From assembly GCA_016801845.1 (NCBI GenBank), contig CM028912.1:21388001-21452000 (forward strand): a stretch of DNA of 64,000 nt, written 5' to 3'. The notes beneath the pieces were generated by a model that ran no database searches, had not been told where the DNA came from, and worked only from the letters and a program-made list of their open reading frames with translations. Position numbers and translations under genes: made by a program. Positions 1-14,370 of the stretch are shown one piece after another; within the stretch, counting starts at the first letter, position 1; every line of letters begins with the position of its first letter. This DNA is from Polydactylus sextarius. Its lineage: Eukaryota; Chordata; Actinopteri; Polynemidae.

Positions 1-871
1 GCTTTTTACTTTGACAAGCAGCTTTACATTTTGATCACCAAATGCCAATGCTCCCCATTCCATATGACAGCATCAAGATGGCTACCCAGTCAGCTGCCAA
101 GTGGCTGTATACTTTCCTTTCTACAAGTTGGAGCTGAAATTTTATTAAGCTGCCCTCAACTGCCCTAATGCCCAGGCTAAAATATTGGACTTGGCAGAAT
201 TAAGGGCAGCTTTGTTCTTAAAGTTTGGTGTCTGAGATCAGTTCTGCTCCAACACAGATCTTAGCTTTCTAAAGTAGCCTCAATTTTCCAGTTTACATCA
301 TGGTACAATAAGGTCGCATCTGCATCAGTCTTGTACCCACTAACTGAGAATTTAAACAAGAGGTTTTCTGGCCCATAATCCAATTGAGAATTTGTAAGCT
401 TTAAGGTGTGTGATTGGTTGAGAAAAGGTGCTGTTTCCTAGTGATTTGGTGAATTACTTTTAGCTTAGACAACATTTAGTTTTACTGGTATGATAGCTAC
501 TTCTTAATCCTGCATTCTTAGAATTGTTCTATTCATTTGTATATGTAGACAAGAGAATTTAGATTTTTTTCAGTATATTTCTGCTCTGGTATGTGTTGCT
601 TCCCATAAATCCAGCAGACATCTTTTTTTTTTACTGGAATTTGTGTGCAGAAAGAGAAACTACCAGTATTTGTAGAACTGGTAAATTACATGTTTTTTGT
701 GTATTTATAATAAATCTACAAAATTAGACAGCATTCAGATTATGCAAGAATTTCAATTTCATGGTAAAGTTATGTGAAATGAGGACAAACCTTCAGTTAT
801 ATCATTTAAAAACATCAGTTTGTTTCCATATGACTGGGCATCCATGTGAACACTATGTGAAGTATGTGCAC

Positions 872-897
872 TGTGTGTGTGTGTGTGTGTGTGTGTG
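872..897. repeat. (TG)13 microsatellite
   Basis: Uninterrupted TG dinucleotides followed by a purine-rich stretch and a T-rich run. It accounts for the VCVCVC and HTHTHT peptides of the local open frames. Confidence 0.95.
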
Positions 898-3800
898 CCA
901 GCGGTGGAGGGTGGAGAGGTTGTTTTCCTTTTTTTTTTTCTTCTTATCAAGACTTCATGTCTCTCAGAGGAATGTTTATAGAAAGCAGACCTGTTTCCTC
1001 GGTTGTGCCAGAAGGCCTTATATTGTTGTTTGCTTTTCATGGCTGATTGATGGGGAGGGGGCTTGGTTGTGAAAAAGAAAGACAGGAAACATCAGTGGCA
1101 GGTTCCTTAATCCATCCAAGAAGTTCAGACCTCAATGCTGGTGTGTTAAAAGATGAGGCTGTGTTTGTCTGGACATGTTTATATATTAACTGCTCTTTAA
1201 ATCATCAGAGAACAGTATAATCTGATATCCACATTGAAAGGAAACCTTACAGTTTTTAATTGCTGTGTAAATGTTAGAAATAAAATTTTAATGACCACAA
1301 TCAGTTTGCCCAACCTGCTCATGTCCTGCTAATAGCGGTGCTGATTTTTTCCCCTTCCTATACTTAATATTAATATTTATTCTAATAATATTTGTGCTGG
1401 AAACCTACAAGAATCTGGTTCTGCAGGTCTGTGAATGAATGAATATTTAAAGGTCAGAAATGTTAGATGATTGTGAACGAAACAATTTGGAGCAAAGGGT
1501 AAAAGGTAAATGACCACATAATCTCTGTTCCAACATTTCTCACACTCAACTGTTAATGGAAACATGAGGAGAAACTGTGTGGAAAAGGGGAATTGTGAAA
1601 GTAATAGATAAAGGAAGCAGAGGAGGCTGAGAAGACAGAGATGACGGGAAATACAGTGAGAGATGTAAAACCCAGTTCTGCTCATCCATCCGTCATTAGA
1701 AATAAGGAAGTGTGTGTAGGCGTGAAGGTGAGTTATCCTTCCATGTTAACATAACTCTTCCTGTCAAAGGGTCTTTTTGTGAGTTATAAGGTAACTGCTC
1801 CTCCTGTCATGGCGCGCTGAATGCCAGCGTAACAGAGGTTTGTCTCAGCTTGTCTGATTTCCCCGAGACAACAACAGCCCTCTGTCTTCCAGGATTTCAC
1901 AGCTCCTTACACAAAATCAGTCCATTTAAACAGAAACTGAAATAGCTGACATCACAGACAACAACCGACATGAGACCGAAGTCCATTCAGAAGCTTTTCT
2001 TTTTTCTTCATCCTACATCTTACAATTATAAATATACATCCTGTGAGGATGACCATGTTTTATCACTGAAAGCTCTAGAACATCAGCTATGAAACAGACC
2101 TTGAGTCGATTTCTTTTGTCTGTTCTCCAGAGCACAGTACGCCTCAAAATAACACTAATGTAAGATTATGGTGAAGAATGTGGTAGACCCCTGCACTCGA
2201 CCATGGCAAATATTAGTGTGCAGTTACCACAATAACTGTAATAACTACAATATCATATTATGTGGTTATTGTTCTATGTGTTTAAGGTCAAACTGAAATT
2301 CATACATCAACAGTTTCAGTCAGTTGTGGGACCAGTTTCTAGTCTGGTGTTTCAGGACAGAATAAACTGTGAAGTCAAAAATATTTTTTTGTTCTTTGTT
2401 CTTTGGATGTTGAAGCTTCACGGTTGTTTGGATGATGTTTGACATTAGATGATGATGATGAGGATATTATTATTAGTTATTCTTACATTCATTTGCTGAA
2501 GGAGCAAAGTTTCTCTGTGCTCACCTCAAATCTGAACTTACCTAAACATACGAACATGATTTTGTGATTCCAGGTTAGAGTTTGGTTTGGTTCACATGCA
2601 ACCTGGAATATACAGTCAATATGGAAACTTCTCAGTAAGATAGAAGGCAGTTAAACTAACTTCACTATTAGCGAACTGATGTTACTGTTCTTGTCTTTTT
2701 ACTCTGTGTCTCTTCACCATGTGCAGGATGAATAACTTGACTTTTTTGTTTTGGTGCCTACAGCTCTTTTCCCTTCTGTCATGTCTTGTTCTGTTGCTCT
2801 GTGTTCATGTCTTTACACTGTTTTCTAACCTCTCTTGTGAGCAAGCAGATGTGCAATGACATCATGTGGAAAAATGTTTTCATATGAACGTTGTCTCTAA
2901 GATGCAATGCGGGGAGAAACTGAGAGGCAGAGGCAGAACAAGTTTCTCTTTACTGTACTCTGAGCAGAGAGATGAAATTGCTATTGATCTTTTCATTTGA
3001 CTGCAAACAAGCACTTTTCCCAAAATGACAAAGTGTTGCTTCAGTACAGAGCGTTGGATGTGGATTGGTGGGTGGGTTGCTTCAAAAATAGCACAGATGA
3101 TAACAGTCCTGAACAACTGAAAATACAACCAGGGGACTTGCACTTTAGATGCCAAAGGACATAGAACCCCTCCCTCAACTCTGATTCTTCACGGCTGCCT
3201 TCTTCTGTCCCTCCCTCCTCGTTCTCCACCACTTGGCCCTGTGCCAGACAGTGAGAGCCGTGTTAAATGTGCAAATCAGCGTGCTGGTAAATACCGGCTC
3301 TTAGCTGAAAGAGCCTGGGAAGGGAACGTGACCCCCGCTGTAACTTTGGAACAAAAGAAACAAGCTGTAGCTTCTCCCCTCTGCACGCTGTCAGGCTTGT
3401 CCAACAAAGACTGGGTGAGAATGAACAGGCATGCTCCGGTCGGCCGAAGGCCACTTTTCAGTCTCGACCATGGAGGAGAAGCATGGCAGGGACGCAGAGA
3501 GCCTGTTGGACCCTCGAGGTTCAGTATGTTTACACACAGGCAGACGCAGCATATTCGTCATTATGTTGTTTATCTTCGTATATTTGACTCCATCATAGTT
3601 TGTATGTGTTCAATCATTTGCTCCCACAATGACATCGATCTTTATCTTTATTAAGTATGTTTATCAACTATACACACATGCACTACTTTTCCATGACGCT
3701 TTCATACACTGTAGTAAAGGGCTGATACGAACATTTTTCTTTTTGATTACTTGAATAATCTTTAGAAAATATAATGGAAAAATAGAATAAAGAAACAAGA

Positions 3801-6800
3801 GCATGTTTATTGTTTTACTTAGTAAATTAAAAGATTAACTGACAAAAGAAATAAGAGGCAAACACGCTGTTCCATTCCTGAAGTTTTTCTTACTCTGGAG
3901 CCGGACACTTAGTGATGTTCACATCCCACAGTCCAATCTGCTCAATAAATCTGTGATTTTCCACAACTTTCCCTGGAGAAAAACGGGGGCTGAGACAGAC
4001 AGACGAAAAGAAAAAATAGATGTTGAGCAGCGGAGGGAACTAAGAGGAACTAAGGTAGAGAAAACAAAATCAGTATGGACTATTAAATAATTGTTCAGAG
4101 TCCAGATGCAACATCTGCATCAAAATTGTAGTAAATCATGATTATAGTTAAAGAAGAAGATAAATGCAAAGTGATAGGGCACAGGCACTTGGACCAAAGG
4201 ACCCCCATCATACCTTTCTGCTTTGATAATATCCTTGTGAGTCCATACAGAGCGGCGCTCTGGCACTCTCCACCACCACGGCCACAGAAAGCCTTCTGTT
4301 ACCGGTTATGCCTTACAATTGAATTTGCACACTGAATAGTTCTGCTGGGCTGTGCCAGATGCAAAGATCTGGATAAACATAAAAGCAGTGAGGGCAGCCG
4401 TGTTTAATATGTCAGGACAGAGGGTTTTTACCAACAACACAACCCTCTGCTTTTTCCATGGTGGAAACAAGCTGCCCTGCATCAGCTCTGTGCTCAGAGT
4501 AAACCTGAAATGTGATTTTTTCTGCTGTGATTAATCACTTAGATTTATGAACATGAGCATAGCAGAGACTTTAGTGCAGCTTGTTTGCCCAAATAATGGA
4601 TCAATTCATCATTTATTTAAGGCTCTGCAGCAGTCAGATCATTAATGAGGGTTATTAATATATGCAGACCTGAGGGACTGACATCAGTTACATAATGTGA
4701 CTGTGTCTGGAGTGTATCAGTAGCTCCAGCAGGAAGCAGACCACATGTAAATGGTGTCCTACACGCCATAGACATCTGACATGGACTCTTGTCTGCAGGA
4801 AATGGGCCCTTGTTTAATGCTGTTAACACAAGCATGTGCGGAATGCAACAACACAATTATCCTTTATTATATTACACTCATTTGAATACTCTCGATAACA
4901 TCAACATACACTCAGGCCAGGCCTCCTCCCCACGCATGGCAGAGCACGGACAAAGGCTGCGTGTAGGTTTTTCATCAAAATTCAAGCATGATTCAGGAGC
5001 CACATTACATTGTGTCCATTAGTTTTATGGGTTCAACTTTAGTTTCTGTCAAAGGCGCCATTGGTATGTTCTGATGTTGTGATAGCTTTAAAATACTCAG
5101 GATTAACATATTATGGCAGTCCATACAGTAGTATTTGAGATATTTCAGGAGAGTGGTTGACCAAGTGACAAACATTTTCCATGTAGACTCCAGATTTACT
5201 ATTTTTTATAGGAGTATTTTTCAAACAGTGGTTTCCCACTGCCTGACCTGTGGTTAGCCCACTGCTAAGTGCTCACCTGCACGCCGTCTTTAGATAAATA
5301 TTCCTTGTGGTTTTCTGGGAGATCCTGGCTGTGACTACTTTACCAGACTGTGATGGCGCAAAGTTCCACTCCAGCATCAGCAGCTATTTGGCATCATGAG
5401 GAAGAATGTCAACTATTCTGATGTGGGCAGACTACCTACCATCCCAACACAACCAGAGGTGGTCTCACAGTGGCGACGTTGGCTATCTATCTCATCACTG
5501 ATTTTGCCTCTAACATAAATTCACTGTGTTCAGTGCAAATAAAAAGGATGAATCTGATTAGATGTGACATTCAGTTAAATGTCAGATGCCACAGTCTTTC
5601 GTATGTTTAGAGTCCTCTTTGTGAAGTGGTTCTTTGTGTTTTGCTTCGTCATTTTCAGCTAGCAGGGAAACATTACATTTCCATTTATTTGTCAAAGTGT
5701 ATCAGATCAGACTAAATAACGGTTTATCGTATCTCCATAGTTGGAGCTTTGAATGAACTGTTGTCTTATCAAAGAAGGAGTCGCTCTATTTAGGTACAAG
5801 TAGGTAGATATCTGATGAACCCAGATGTCCAGTGTGAAGGCTGAGCAAACTCCAGGACACTGTAAGAATCGGAGAAGTAACAGTCAACACCACAAATGTT
5901 GGTTTACATGACCAATATTTGCTAGCATGGCAGTCAGGACTAGGATCTGTAGGTAGGACTGTGTATTGAAGCAGTCAGATGCTGTCAAATGTTTTTCAAT
6001 GTGAGGAGAGGCTGCAGCAAGTATATGTCATTAATTGGCCAACAAAGTGTTTGTTTATTAGAATGCAAAGTCATTCTCTCATATCCCTCCAACAGTATTT
6101 GGATCTGCCAGGGGAAGCTGGTTGAACATGATTGCAGCATCTAACTGAAAAAAATTCAGGTCGAAATACAGGAGCTCCAAAACCTCAATCAACAGCAGAC
6201 TTTGACTGTAGCTCTAAACATGCTCCTGTAACTACTCAGAGAATTGGGTTGAGGAAAGGTTTTGGGATTCATCTCATGTCAACTGGCTCAAGATGTTGTT
6301 TACATTTCAGGTGGGAGGGAATGTTAGCAGCTCTTAGGTCTGTCCCAAATTAAGGCTTACTGTATTGCTACATGGTATAGACGACAGCATGGTTAAAGTA
6401 CAGCAGAGTTCTAATGGGAAATAACCATACCTCATAGCTATGGTTAAGCTGTCCCAACTCCACATACACACCCAAACTAAAAGCAAAGTGAAGGAGATGT
6501 CAATCAATCACTGTCTGAGCACTCCCCCTCATAGTCCTGAAAAGACGTCTAACCAGGCAAAATAAGTGCAAACACCTGTGTGGGTCCTTTAAATGTGCAT
6601 GTGAACACAAACAACAGCAGCAGCAGACCCTACACCTGGATGAGATGAAAGAAATAAATCAGTGTAGCACTTTTTTCATGTTGGTTTTTATTGTCTAACC
6701 CTCAGAGCAAAGAACAGATGGCCTAAACATGCAACTTCATCCTGTTTTCACGAATAGGTTAATTACAAGTATCCAGTGTTGAAGACTGTGTTAGGACTAC

Positions 6801-8702
6801 CATTTTAAGATATCTGAAACCAAAATATTTACACGTCTAAATATGTAAACAGGATATTACATAACACATTCCATGCATGTAGATGAGTTCAGTGATTGTT
6901 GATTCCAGGTGAACTGGCGTCAGGTTCAAACACTGAACACTGACATTAAGAGGGTCCTCAGCAGGAGCAGCAACGGTACATCACTGTCCATGAGGGGACA
7001 TAGATGGTTGGAGTTGGACAAGAGCTGTGGGGTATGGAGGGGGGGTATGAGAGGGCTAGAAGAACATGTAACAGAATAGATTTGAGCCAGACAGAGATAC
7101 TGTATCCTGTCAACTCCAGACACACTCCACCATGTGGCAGACGTGAATTCTCCAAAGCAGAGACACATTCCACTTGGATGCCATCATTCAAGTAGGCTGC
7201 TGATACACAGGGCAACTGTGATTTTCATGGAACATTTTGTTCCCATGAAATGTGAAAAGATGCTTCCTTTGACTGCACGTTTTCCACTGATGGGAGGTTC
7301 CCAACCTGCATCACCAAACAATCTCCACCCTGGTGATGAGACAGTGAGGGACAGTTCAACGGTTGCACTAATATCCAAGAGAATGGCTCCGCCTCTTTTC
7401 ATATCAGTTTATCAGCTGTTAAGGACTAAAACATCCGATCTGATAAAGTTCATATCCTGTTTAGAATTCACATTCCTGTATTTCAGATAGGGTAACGGCT
7501 ATAAAAGAGACTAAAAAACTTAAATGACCCAAGGTGACTCACACACCCTCAACTTTGTGAATCTAATCTAATCATTCTCACACCAAAGTGGGAGTCATTC
7601 ATTCAGTGGCATATTTAGTCTGATTAACATCCACTACTGGTAAATCAGTTGTTTTTAATAGATCTAACATAAACACAGCTTTGATATAATTTTATGTGTG
7701 TGAACCTGCATGTCTCATACTTTTCCAATGGCTTTCGTTGTATGATTGTACAATTGCATGTCTTCGATTACTGAGTAAATGGTTACTCATTGAACAATTT
7801 CAGCCCAATAGTATCCTGTTAAGAGCCATATTTTACATGACCTCTATGGGCTGACATGGCCAATCTGCTTCTATCAACGGTAACACAAAGCAGACCGCAA
7901 CAGCACAGAAGGCTTGTGTAATGACACAATTAGTTCTGGATAAGGGGAGTGGTAGAACAGTAATAAAGATGAAAGGTGCTCTCAGAGGTCAACAGCTGTG
8001 ATAACCTGGTGGCCTAATCTTAAACAGCTAAAAAAAGACACAGTTCTGTTATGGCAGTACAAGGATGGAGGATGTAAAGCCAACTGGTGGAGGTGAAATT
8101 TATATTGGGTCGGGTTTAGTTTGTTCTTCATCATTATGTGTGCATCATTATGAAAAATGGCACCACAAACTCAAAGGGACAGAAGACAAACATGTTCAGG
8201 AAGGATCCTCATCAAGCTGTCATCTTTGTCTGGGAGCATTCGGATCTTCTGTTAGAGGCCATTATCATTATACTCTTCCTGTTTATCAGCCCTCAGTCCT
8301 CATACTGTCGCTTCCACCTCATGCAACAATTATGGAAACTGTTGGGTGGAAATCGGATTAGTTTGGGCGCTTGACAGATCATGAGTTCCGTTGGACCAAT
8401 CCCATCACTGACTAACCACAGCTGACACCTCAGTGGAATTAAACTAGATCTTGGAGTTCTTTATGTAGACCATTCAGCTTTTAAATTTTTTTTTTCTTTT
8501 TTCTGACTATGAGAGTGAACAAAAACATTGAAGTTGTGGGTTTGTCACTAAGAGAAAATCCTATGATATCACATATAAGCTTTAGTTTGTCACTTTCTCG
8601 TTTGTATAAAATATTGATCCCTGCAGTTTTACGTCTAATATGATAAAGTCTATTGCCTGCAACATTGACCCTGAAGCCATTAAGTATAATCTGAGCACAA
8701 TA

Positions 8703-8803
8703 TCAAAGTCAAAGTCAGCTTTATTGTCAAAACCATATGTACAGGTCATACACAGGATTGAAATTGCAGTGCTCACTTGGCCCACAGTGTTACACTAAAA
8801 AAT
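8703..8803. mobile_element. dispersed teleost repeat fragment (SINE/LINE-tail type)
   Basis: The motif AGTCAGCTTTATTGTCAA followed by ATATGTACAGGTCATACA and a diverged 'cccacagtgttacac' tail matches, from memory, a high-copy interspersed repeat of teleost introns. It ends about 140 bases before the splice acceptor of the exon at 8943. I cannot name the family without a repeat-library search. Confidence 0.55.
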
Positions 8804-8942
8804 TTTAAACATAACTTATAAACATCTTATAAACATAATAATATAAACAGTGGGACAGAGAGCAGCCGCTGTGTGTGTGTGTCTGTCTTTTATTGTTCTT
8901 ATATTAACAACACAACTAACACATTCTCTCCTCTGTTTTCAG

Positions 8943-8981
8943 GTGTCCTCATCTTGTGTTCCAGCGACAAACTATGAGCTG
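8943..8981 (+). CDS. tns1: tensin-1 exon: end of C1 zinc finger
   Basis: Thirty-nine bases, phase 0 at both ends, coding VSSSCVPATNYEL. The acceptor follows a strong pyrimidine tract (ctctcctctgttttcag) and the donor is gtaagt. By alignment to the tensin-2 C1 region (KVTSAC...), the Cys is the last zinc ligand of a C1 domain. The upstream C1 exon(s) are not in the window. This exon belongs to the long C1-containing isoform. Confidence 0.82.
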
Positions 8982-11900
8982 GTAAGTAACAGATTTTTTT
9001 TTAGTAATTGCTTCCATGCTGTACGTGCTCAGCAGGCTTTATTGGGTCCCTCCAGCCTCTATCAGCTACACTTAACAAGGCAGTTACTATTGCAGATAAT
9101 GAACCATTATCTGGAGACCCCCTGAGACAAACTTGTGATTTGGGGCTGTATAAATAAACTTGACTAACTTGATTTAACCATTGTCTGACAGTTTGTTTGT
9201 TTTGTTTTGTTTTCTACTGAAACTGTCAAAAGGTGCACTGAAATCCCTTTGGCTGTTGTGGCATAAAAACAGAATATAATCTAAATCAATGATGGTAAAT
9301 AAAATCCTTGAGTATGCTACATCATCATGACGTCTTTTGTCTTTAAAATAACACTGAACAAAGCGGAATGCAGTCAGAGTATGAAGTGATTTTGTAAGGG
9401 CAATAAAAAACACACTTGCTTTGTTGCCTTATTTGGTATTGGCATTAGAGGCTGTGTTAGACTTGGATATGGTTTGCTCACTCTTTCTTTCTTACATGTT
9501 GTGTGTTTAAATGGTTTTGGGTGCTTGACAAACCAAAGCAAACATCCCCCTGCACTGTTCTACACTCACAGACAAAATATTTCACGAAACCTCTTGTTTT
9601 TCTTTCATAAAAACTGTAGCAATCAAGCAAGAACATGTTATTATCCTCTACAGATGCTTTTGCACTGGATGCCTTCTACATGAAGACATCTGTTTAAGAT
9701 GTGTGGCAGAGTGAGCCAAACCTTTCTCGGCATCGTTAATGGCCTCAACCCAAGTTCTCTTGGTCCTGAAGTGAACACTGTCGGACACAGAGGGCAAGAT
9801 TTTATCACAGACTTCACCCCCACCCATCCTGCCTGCCTCCTAACTTAAAATCTAACTTAACTTGTAGCCTGACAAGTGTCCTCTGATCATTAGTTGAGCA
9901 TGACCGGAGAATTAAGGCTGGAATAATGTGTTGTTTTTTAATTTATTGGCCTAGTTCATATAGTCAGTGAACAGAATAGAATATATTACTGGTCCACTGT
10001 CAGTTTTAAGGGAGCGAACAAACCCCAAAGGAAGCAGAAACCGCAGAGTCTGCCCTCCTCATTATATCCTCCTTCTCTGCTTGCCAACAGGAGTCTCCCC
10101 AGAGGCTTTTGTGCCTGCATTAAAGGTACTGATGGCTCTCATAAACACTGATGAGCTGAGGTGTAAAACATTTGCTGGTGTATCTTTCACTGTACCACTG
10201 AGCTTCGAAGGCTGTGTAGAACAATGGCTTTCAAGACCAGCTGTGGGTCTGGAGATACAGCCTGTGATCACATACAGAGTATGAGGTGTAGATGTGGCTT
10301 TTAATCACCTGCAGTGTTACTTTGAGCCTGTCTGAATTCAGTTTACAGGAAAATACATATGACATGAATAAGTAAATCATTCCACATTATGTGTACTCCC
10401 TCTGGTTTGAGGAAGACAGGAAGTGGATGATACAGAGTATGCAATGATGAGTGTGGTTTTGTGTTGACGTGCAAGCATGTGTGCTGATGGGCGTTCCCGA
10501 CTGCAGCACCCGAGCAGCCTGAGGTGTGTGTCAGTGTGTATCAGCTCAGCCCCATGTTTGGTGAATTCTTTCGCTCAGAGCCAGAGACCAGTGTGAGTTA
10601 CAGCCCCCGCTCAGGTACAGACTGATTGCAACATCAACCATATATCAACTTAGTTGGAGAAAAATGTTACAAGGGAAAAAAACAATCTTACGTTTTTGTG
10701 AATCCAGACATTCCAATGAGATGGAAGAGCTACAAGAAATACAACTTTATTCACAGATGATAATGGCTCCTCTGACTTAAAAACAGATATTTTCATATAG
10801 ATAGCTGCACTCACATTTTACTAAATAAAGGTTATTTTTAGGTAAGATTTTTATGTTTCCTGACCTCACCACAGAACACTGTTAGTCAAAGCCTGGTGAC
10901 AAGCTGACATGGGGATGTATTGTCTATATGACTGATTTCAGATCACATGTACAGATTATTCTGGTAACAGAGAACTGAGATTCAGGGAACAATGGCGATT
11001 ATATAAAAGTTATTAATCACATCATGCTCTCCACGTCTTGTTTTGGTCTTTGATAGAAGTAAACATAGTTCTTCCATTTGATCATGTCACATGATCTTTC
11101 ATCAGCAGATGTTATTTTGTCCAGTTTGTCATAGAATCATAGAATACATTGTAGATATAGAAAATAAAAGTTTTTGAGCACGTAAAGAACATCTCATCAC
11201 ATTTGCTTCAAAGCTGAGACTCAAAGTCGACCCTTGACATTGGTGACGTTCGTAAAACACTTGTATGATGATTTTACATGAAATGATGTTCATCAAGACA
11301 CAGGCAGAGTTTTTTTTCTTTCTTTAAAAAACAAATTAATCAGTTATCAGTAGAAATATATACCTAAATGTAATTAATAAAATAATATATAAAATGAAAT
11401 AATACATTCTTAATCCATACATTCAATTTCAAACAGATCTTATAAATGTCTCTGGTAAAGGACAGAAGTTTGTCTATTAGGAGTAATTTTTCTCCTTCCA
11501 GTTCTTCTTCTGACCTTCTGCTCCACAATTTCCTTCTTTTACGGTCGCGAGGGAAATAATCCATGTGTTTGCGGCTCCTGGCCTTGCACAGCAACTATGG
11601 GCTGAACAGCTTGTTAATAAGCTTGTGAACAACTTGTTAATATAAGTTAATGACGATCTGATTAATGGTAGGTATTAAACACGTGACCGCCTCTGAACCA
11701 ATCCCATGGCAGAATTATTCGTCCAAACGTCCCAAACACAGTTGACGCTACTCTCACAACAAATAACTCTGGTCCAATGAGGAGGTGGATTCCGAAATTT
11801 TCAGTTGCATCAAACCACCTGAAGATACAACGTTTGCATCATGGACTTCTAGTCCATGGTGGCTTAAAATATAACATGTCAACACTGTGGTTTACATCTG

Positions 11901-12428
11901 TTACACTTCAGCCATATAACCATTTTACCTCGATGACTTTCCACAGTTTTGAATTCATTACCATCTCAAAAACTTGTCCGGGACAGTCCTGCAGTCTGTA
12001 TGAGCCTTTGTGCAGATATCTTAATAACAAATCTGAAATGGATGATTTTGCTGTCTAATTGAGTTTGTGGAGCTGTGGAGTTGGGAACTGACAGAAATGG
12101 TACAGTAGGATTATGTAAAACTCCGCTGCTTGAGTGTGTTCTTTCGAAATAGTTATAATTATGAACTTTGTCAGCTTTTAGTCATGATTTAAATATAGAA
12201 ACTCATTGGTTACTATGGAGTGTAGAGAATGAAATAATCCACCGTGGGGAAGGTGATGCCAACTGGCAGCTCATTTATTGTAAATGATGACGTGTGGTTG
12301 GAAGATTGCATTCAGCAGTGATGATGACAGAGGTGACACCCCCCTGCAGACTGCACTGGTGTGCCCTCATCTTGAGCCTTTGCTGCCAGGATGAGGTTTT
12401 TCTCTTAGCTGAGGATGGAGGGTGAGAT

Positions 12429-12453
12429 TGTGTGTGTGTGTGTGTGTGTGTGT
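12429..12453. repeat. (TG)n microsatellite
   Basis: Uninterrupted TG run of about 12 units. Confidence 0.95.
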
Positions 12454-13780
12454 CCCTCCATGAAACACACATAGAGAATGCATGTGCTCACAAGCAGAGA
12501 TATGCAAAGACTGAAAAAACCATAAACCACCAACACCTACGTCATCTAGTTTCTTTTTTAATAAGTCTTGTGTAGTGAAGGAACGGGGCCAGGACATTGC
12601 TGAGTAATGAGTAACTTCAGGCCAAAGATGGTCTAGATGTGGTCCAATTAATGCTGTGTTTGGAATCACACATAGTTCCCTCATGCGCCCTGTATTGTGC
12701 TGTGTATACAAGCAGCACCATCAAGGCATCCTGTTACGACATACAATATGACTCCATTTCCCTGGGAATGAACTAACTGGTGCATAAAATCACCAGGTCT
12801 ATTAGTGAACCACAAACTAAATGTTTTTTAAATGTCCACCAGAGGATTCAGCATCATCAAATGTTTAGATTAAATCATATAAGATCTAAGATCTAGATGT
12901 CACAATCTAGACTTTTTCTCTTCTTAGTCATCAACTTCATTTGTGATTGAGGAAGATAGAGGATAGAATGAGCCACTTCAGTGCTGGGTCAGTGTGATTT
13001 CCGCTGAATGTGAGTCACTGGGTTGATGTCTAAACATTGTGGGAAAGTCTCAGGACAACATGTCAAGCTCATTTGTCTCTTTGACTTGATCATTTAACTG
13101 TAGTTTTATGAAGTCATCCCACTCACTTATGATGGTGCAGTCTTGTTCACCATGACCCATTATCGTAACGGATTTGTCTTCATGCTGAGCTGTAATTTAC
13201 TCTCTCTCCAGTGTCAGAAAATACAGTATGAAGAAACACAATTCAGACTGTGGTCTCCCTCAGCCTGTTTAGTTATGTCAGGTTTCCCAAACTTCAGTAA
13301 CTGCTGGTTATCAGATGCCAACATCCTGCTCTCTCTCTGTTTGTCAGCCTTGTATTTTGGTTTTCTTTGGCTGATTCAGTTGATTTAGTTTAGTTTATGA
13401 CCATAGAGTCGAAATGATGTTCTAGTGAATTTTACTGACGTTTACTTTCCTTTTTTTACGTCCTGGTTTAACTTGTCTCTGTACACTTGCAAAAGTGACA
13501 TTCCCATATTTGTTATGGCATTTACGAAAGCACTGACACAAAATATTTTTGTCATCTCTGTTATATTCTACTTTACAGACATACTTTATTATTATTATGT
13601 ACGGAACATTTCATATTCACGGTGATAAAGTGCTGTTGTAAAGATAAGAGTGGGACTTTTCCTGGTAGCTTTTTTCATTAATTTCAGTCATTTTCGTGTT
13701 GTTCCTGTGTTGTTACCATATTGGGACATATGCAGAGTTTAAGTAAGAGTGGAAGAGAGAAAGTGATTTTTGTAATGGAC

Positions 13781-13830
13781 GTGTGTGTGTGTGTTTGTTT
13801 GTGTGTGTGTGTTTGTGTGTGTGTGTGTTT
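13781..13830. repeat. compound (GT)n/(GTTT) microsatellite
   Basis: Three GT blocks interrupted by gtttgttt and gtttg, typical of a decaying GT microsatellite. Confidence 0.92.
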
Positions 13831-14204
13831 GCGGACGTGGCTGCATTGACCCCTCAACACATGCTCACACCCCCAAGGAGTAAAAAATACTTGGCAGATG
13901 CCTTCAGAGACTCTCTCTTCGGTCACATGTTGGCAAAGGCTTTCAGTTACATAACGAAGTGAGTGGAGGGTCCGTATCAGCAGGAGCCAGGACAGGGGGC
14001 AGGCTGAGAAACACTGAGAAGTTCGAGGTGGTGTAGGGTCACGGAGACGACTGTTGGCTTTTTCCCACAGCAGGGACTGTCCACTCTCTCCTCCTCTGCT
14101 GCTTTGGGATTCGTGGCATTTTAGTGGAGCCCCCCCACCTCCTTAGTCAAAGGGTGGATGGAAATAAGCATAGACAATTCAAAACCCTTACCCTGGATAC
14201 ACAG

Positions 14205-14207
<3 letters not shown>

Positions 14208-14275
<68 letters not shown>
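14208..14275. repeat. (CA)34 microsatellite
   Basis: Sixty-eight bases of perfect CA, the longest simple repeat in the window and likely highly polymorphic. It produces the artefactual poly-HT / poly-CV open frames on both strands. Confidence 0.97.
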
Positions 14276-14277
<2 letters not shown>

Positions 14278-14370
14278 CCCCTCCTTCCTCAGCAGTGTTT
14301 ACATTTCTGGGACATGGCTGTGTGAACACTGCAGATGAAGGAGCACAGAGCATGAGAGAGAAACAGCTGG

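Larger units (their letters stand above)
1..8942. other. upstream region / 5' intron of tns1, no recognised exon
   Basis: The exon at 8943 begins in frame in the last turn of a C1 finger, so this stretch should be intron of the C1 isoform. I looked for the rest of the CxxC...HxxC finger on the plus strand and found no match. The open frames here (longest about 137 codons at 3241-3654) have no recognisable domain. It contains a (TG)n at 872-897 and a dispersed repeat at about 8703-8803. The stretch 3180-3540 is GC-richer than its surroundings and has an ATG in good context at 3471, but I could not tie it to the gene. Confidence 0.6.

Noticed and set aside
3471..3519. ATG in good context followed by MEEKHGRDAESLLDPR and an AG|GT, resembling a first exon
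   Set aside because: It ends in phase 1 and has a poor donor (gttcag), while the first recognised acceptor exon (8943) needs phase 0. No homology recognised.
3241..3654. 137-codon plus-strand open frame
   Set aside because: No recognisable domain, and its C-terminal half becomes low-complexity hydrophobic; likely chance in a GC-richer patch.
9967..10284. 105-codon open frame containing a good acceptor-like site (tgcttgccaacag)
   Set aside because: No domain, no matching donor or phase with neighbouring exons. Treated as chance.
10507..10614. Exon-like 108-base segment (gactgcag ... CTCAG|gtacag) open in one frame with SPMFGEFFRSEPETS
   Set aside because: The open frame is phase 1/1, incompatible with the phase-0 junction between 8981 and 20057, and the acceptor lacks a pyrimidine tract.
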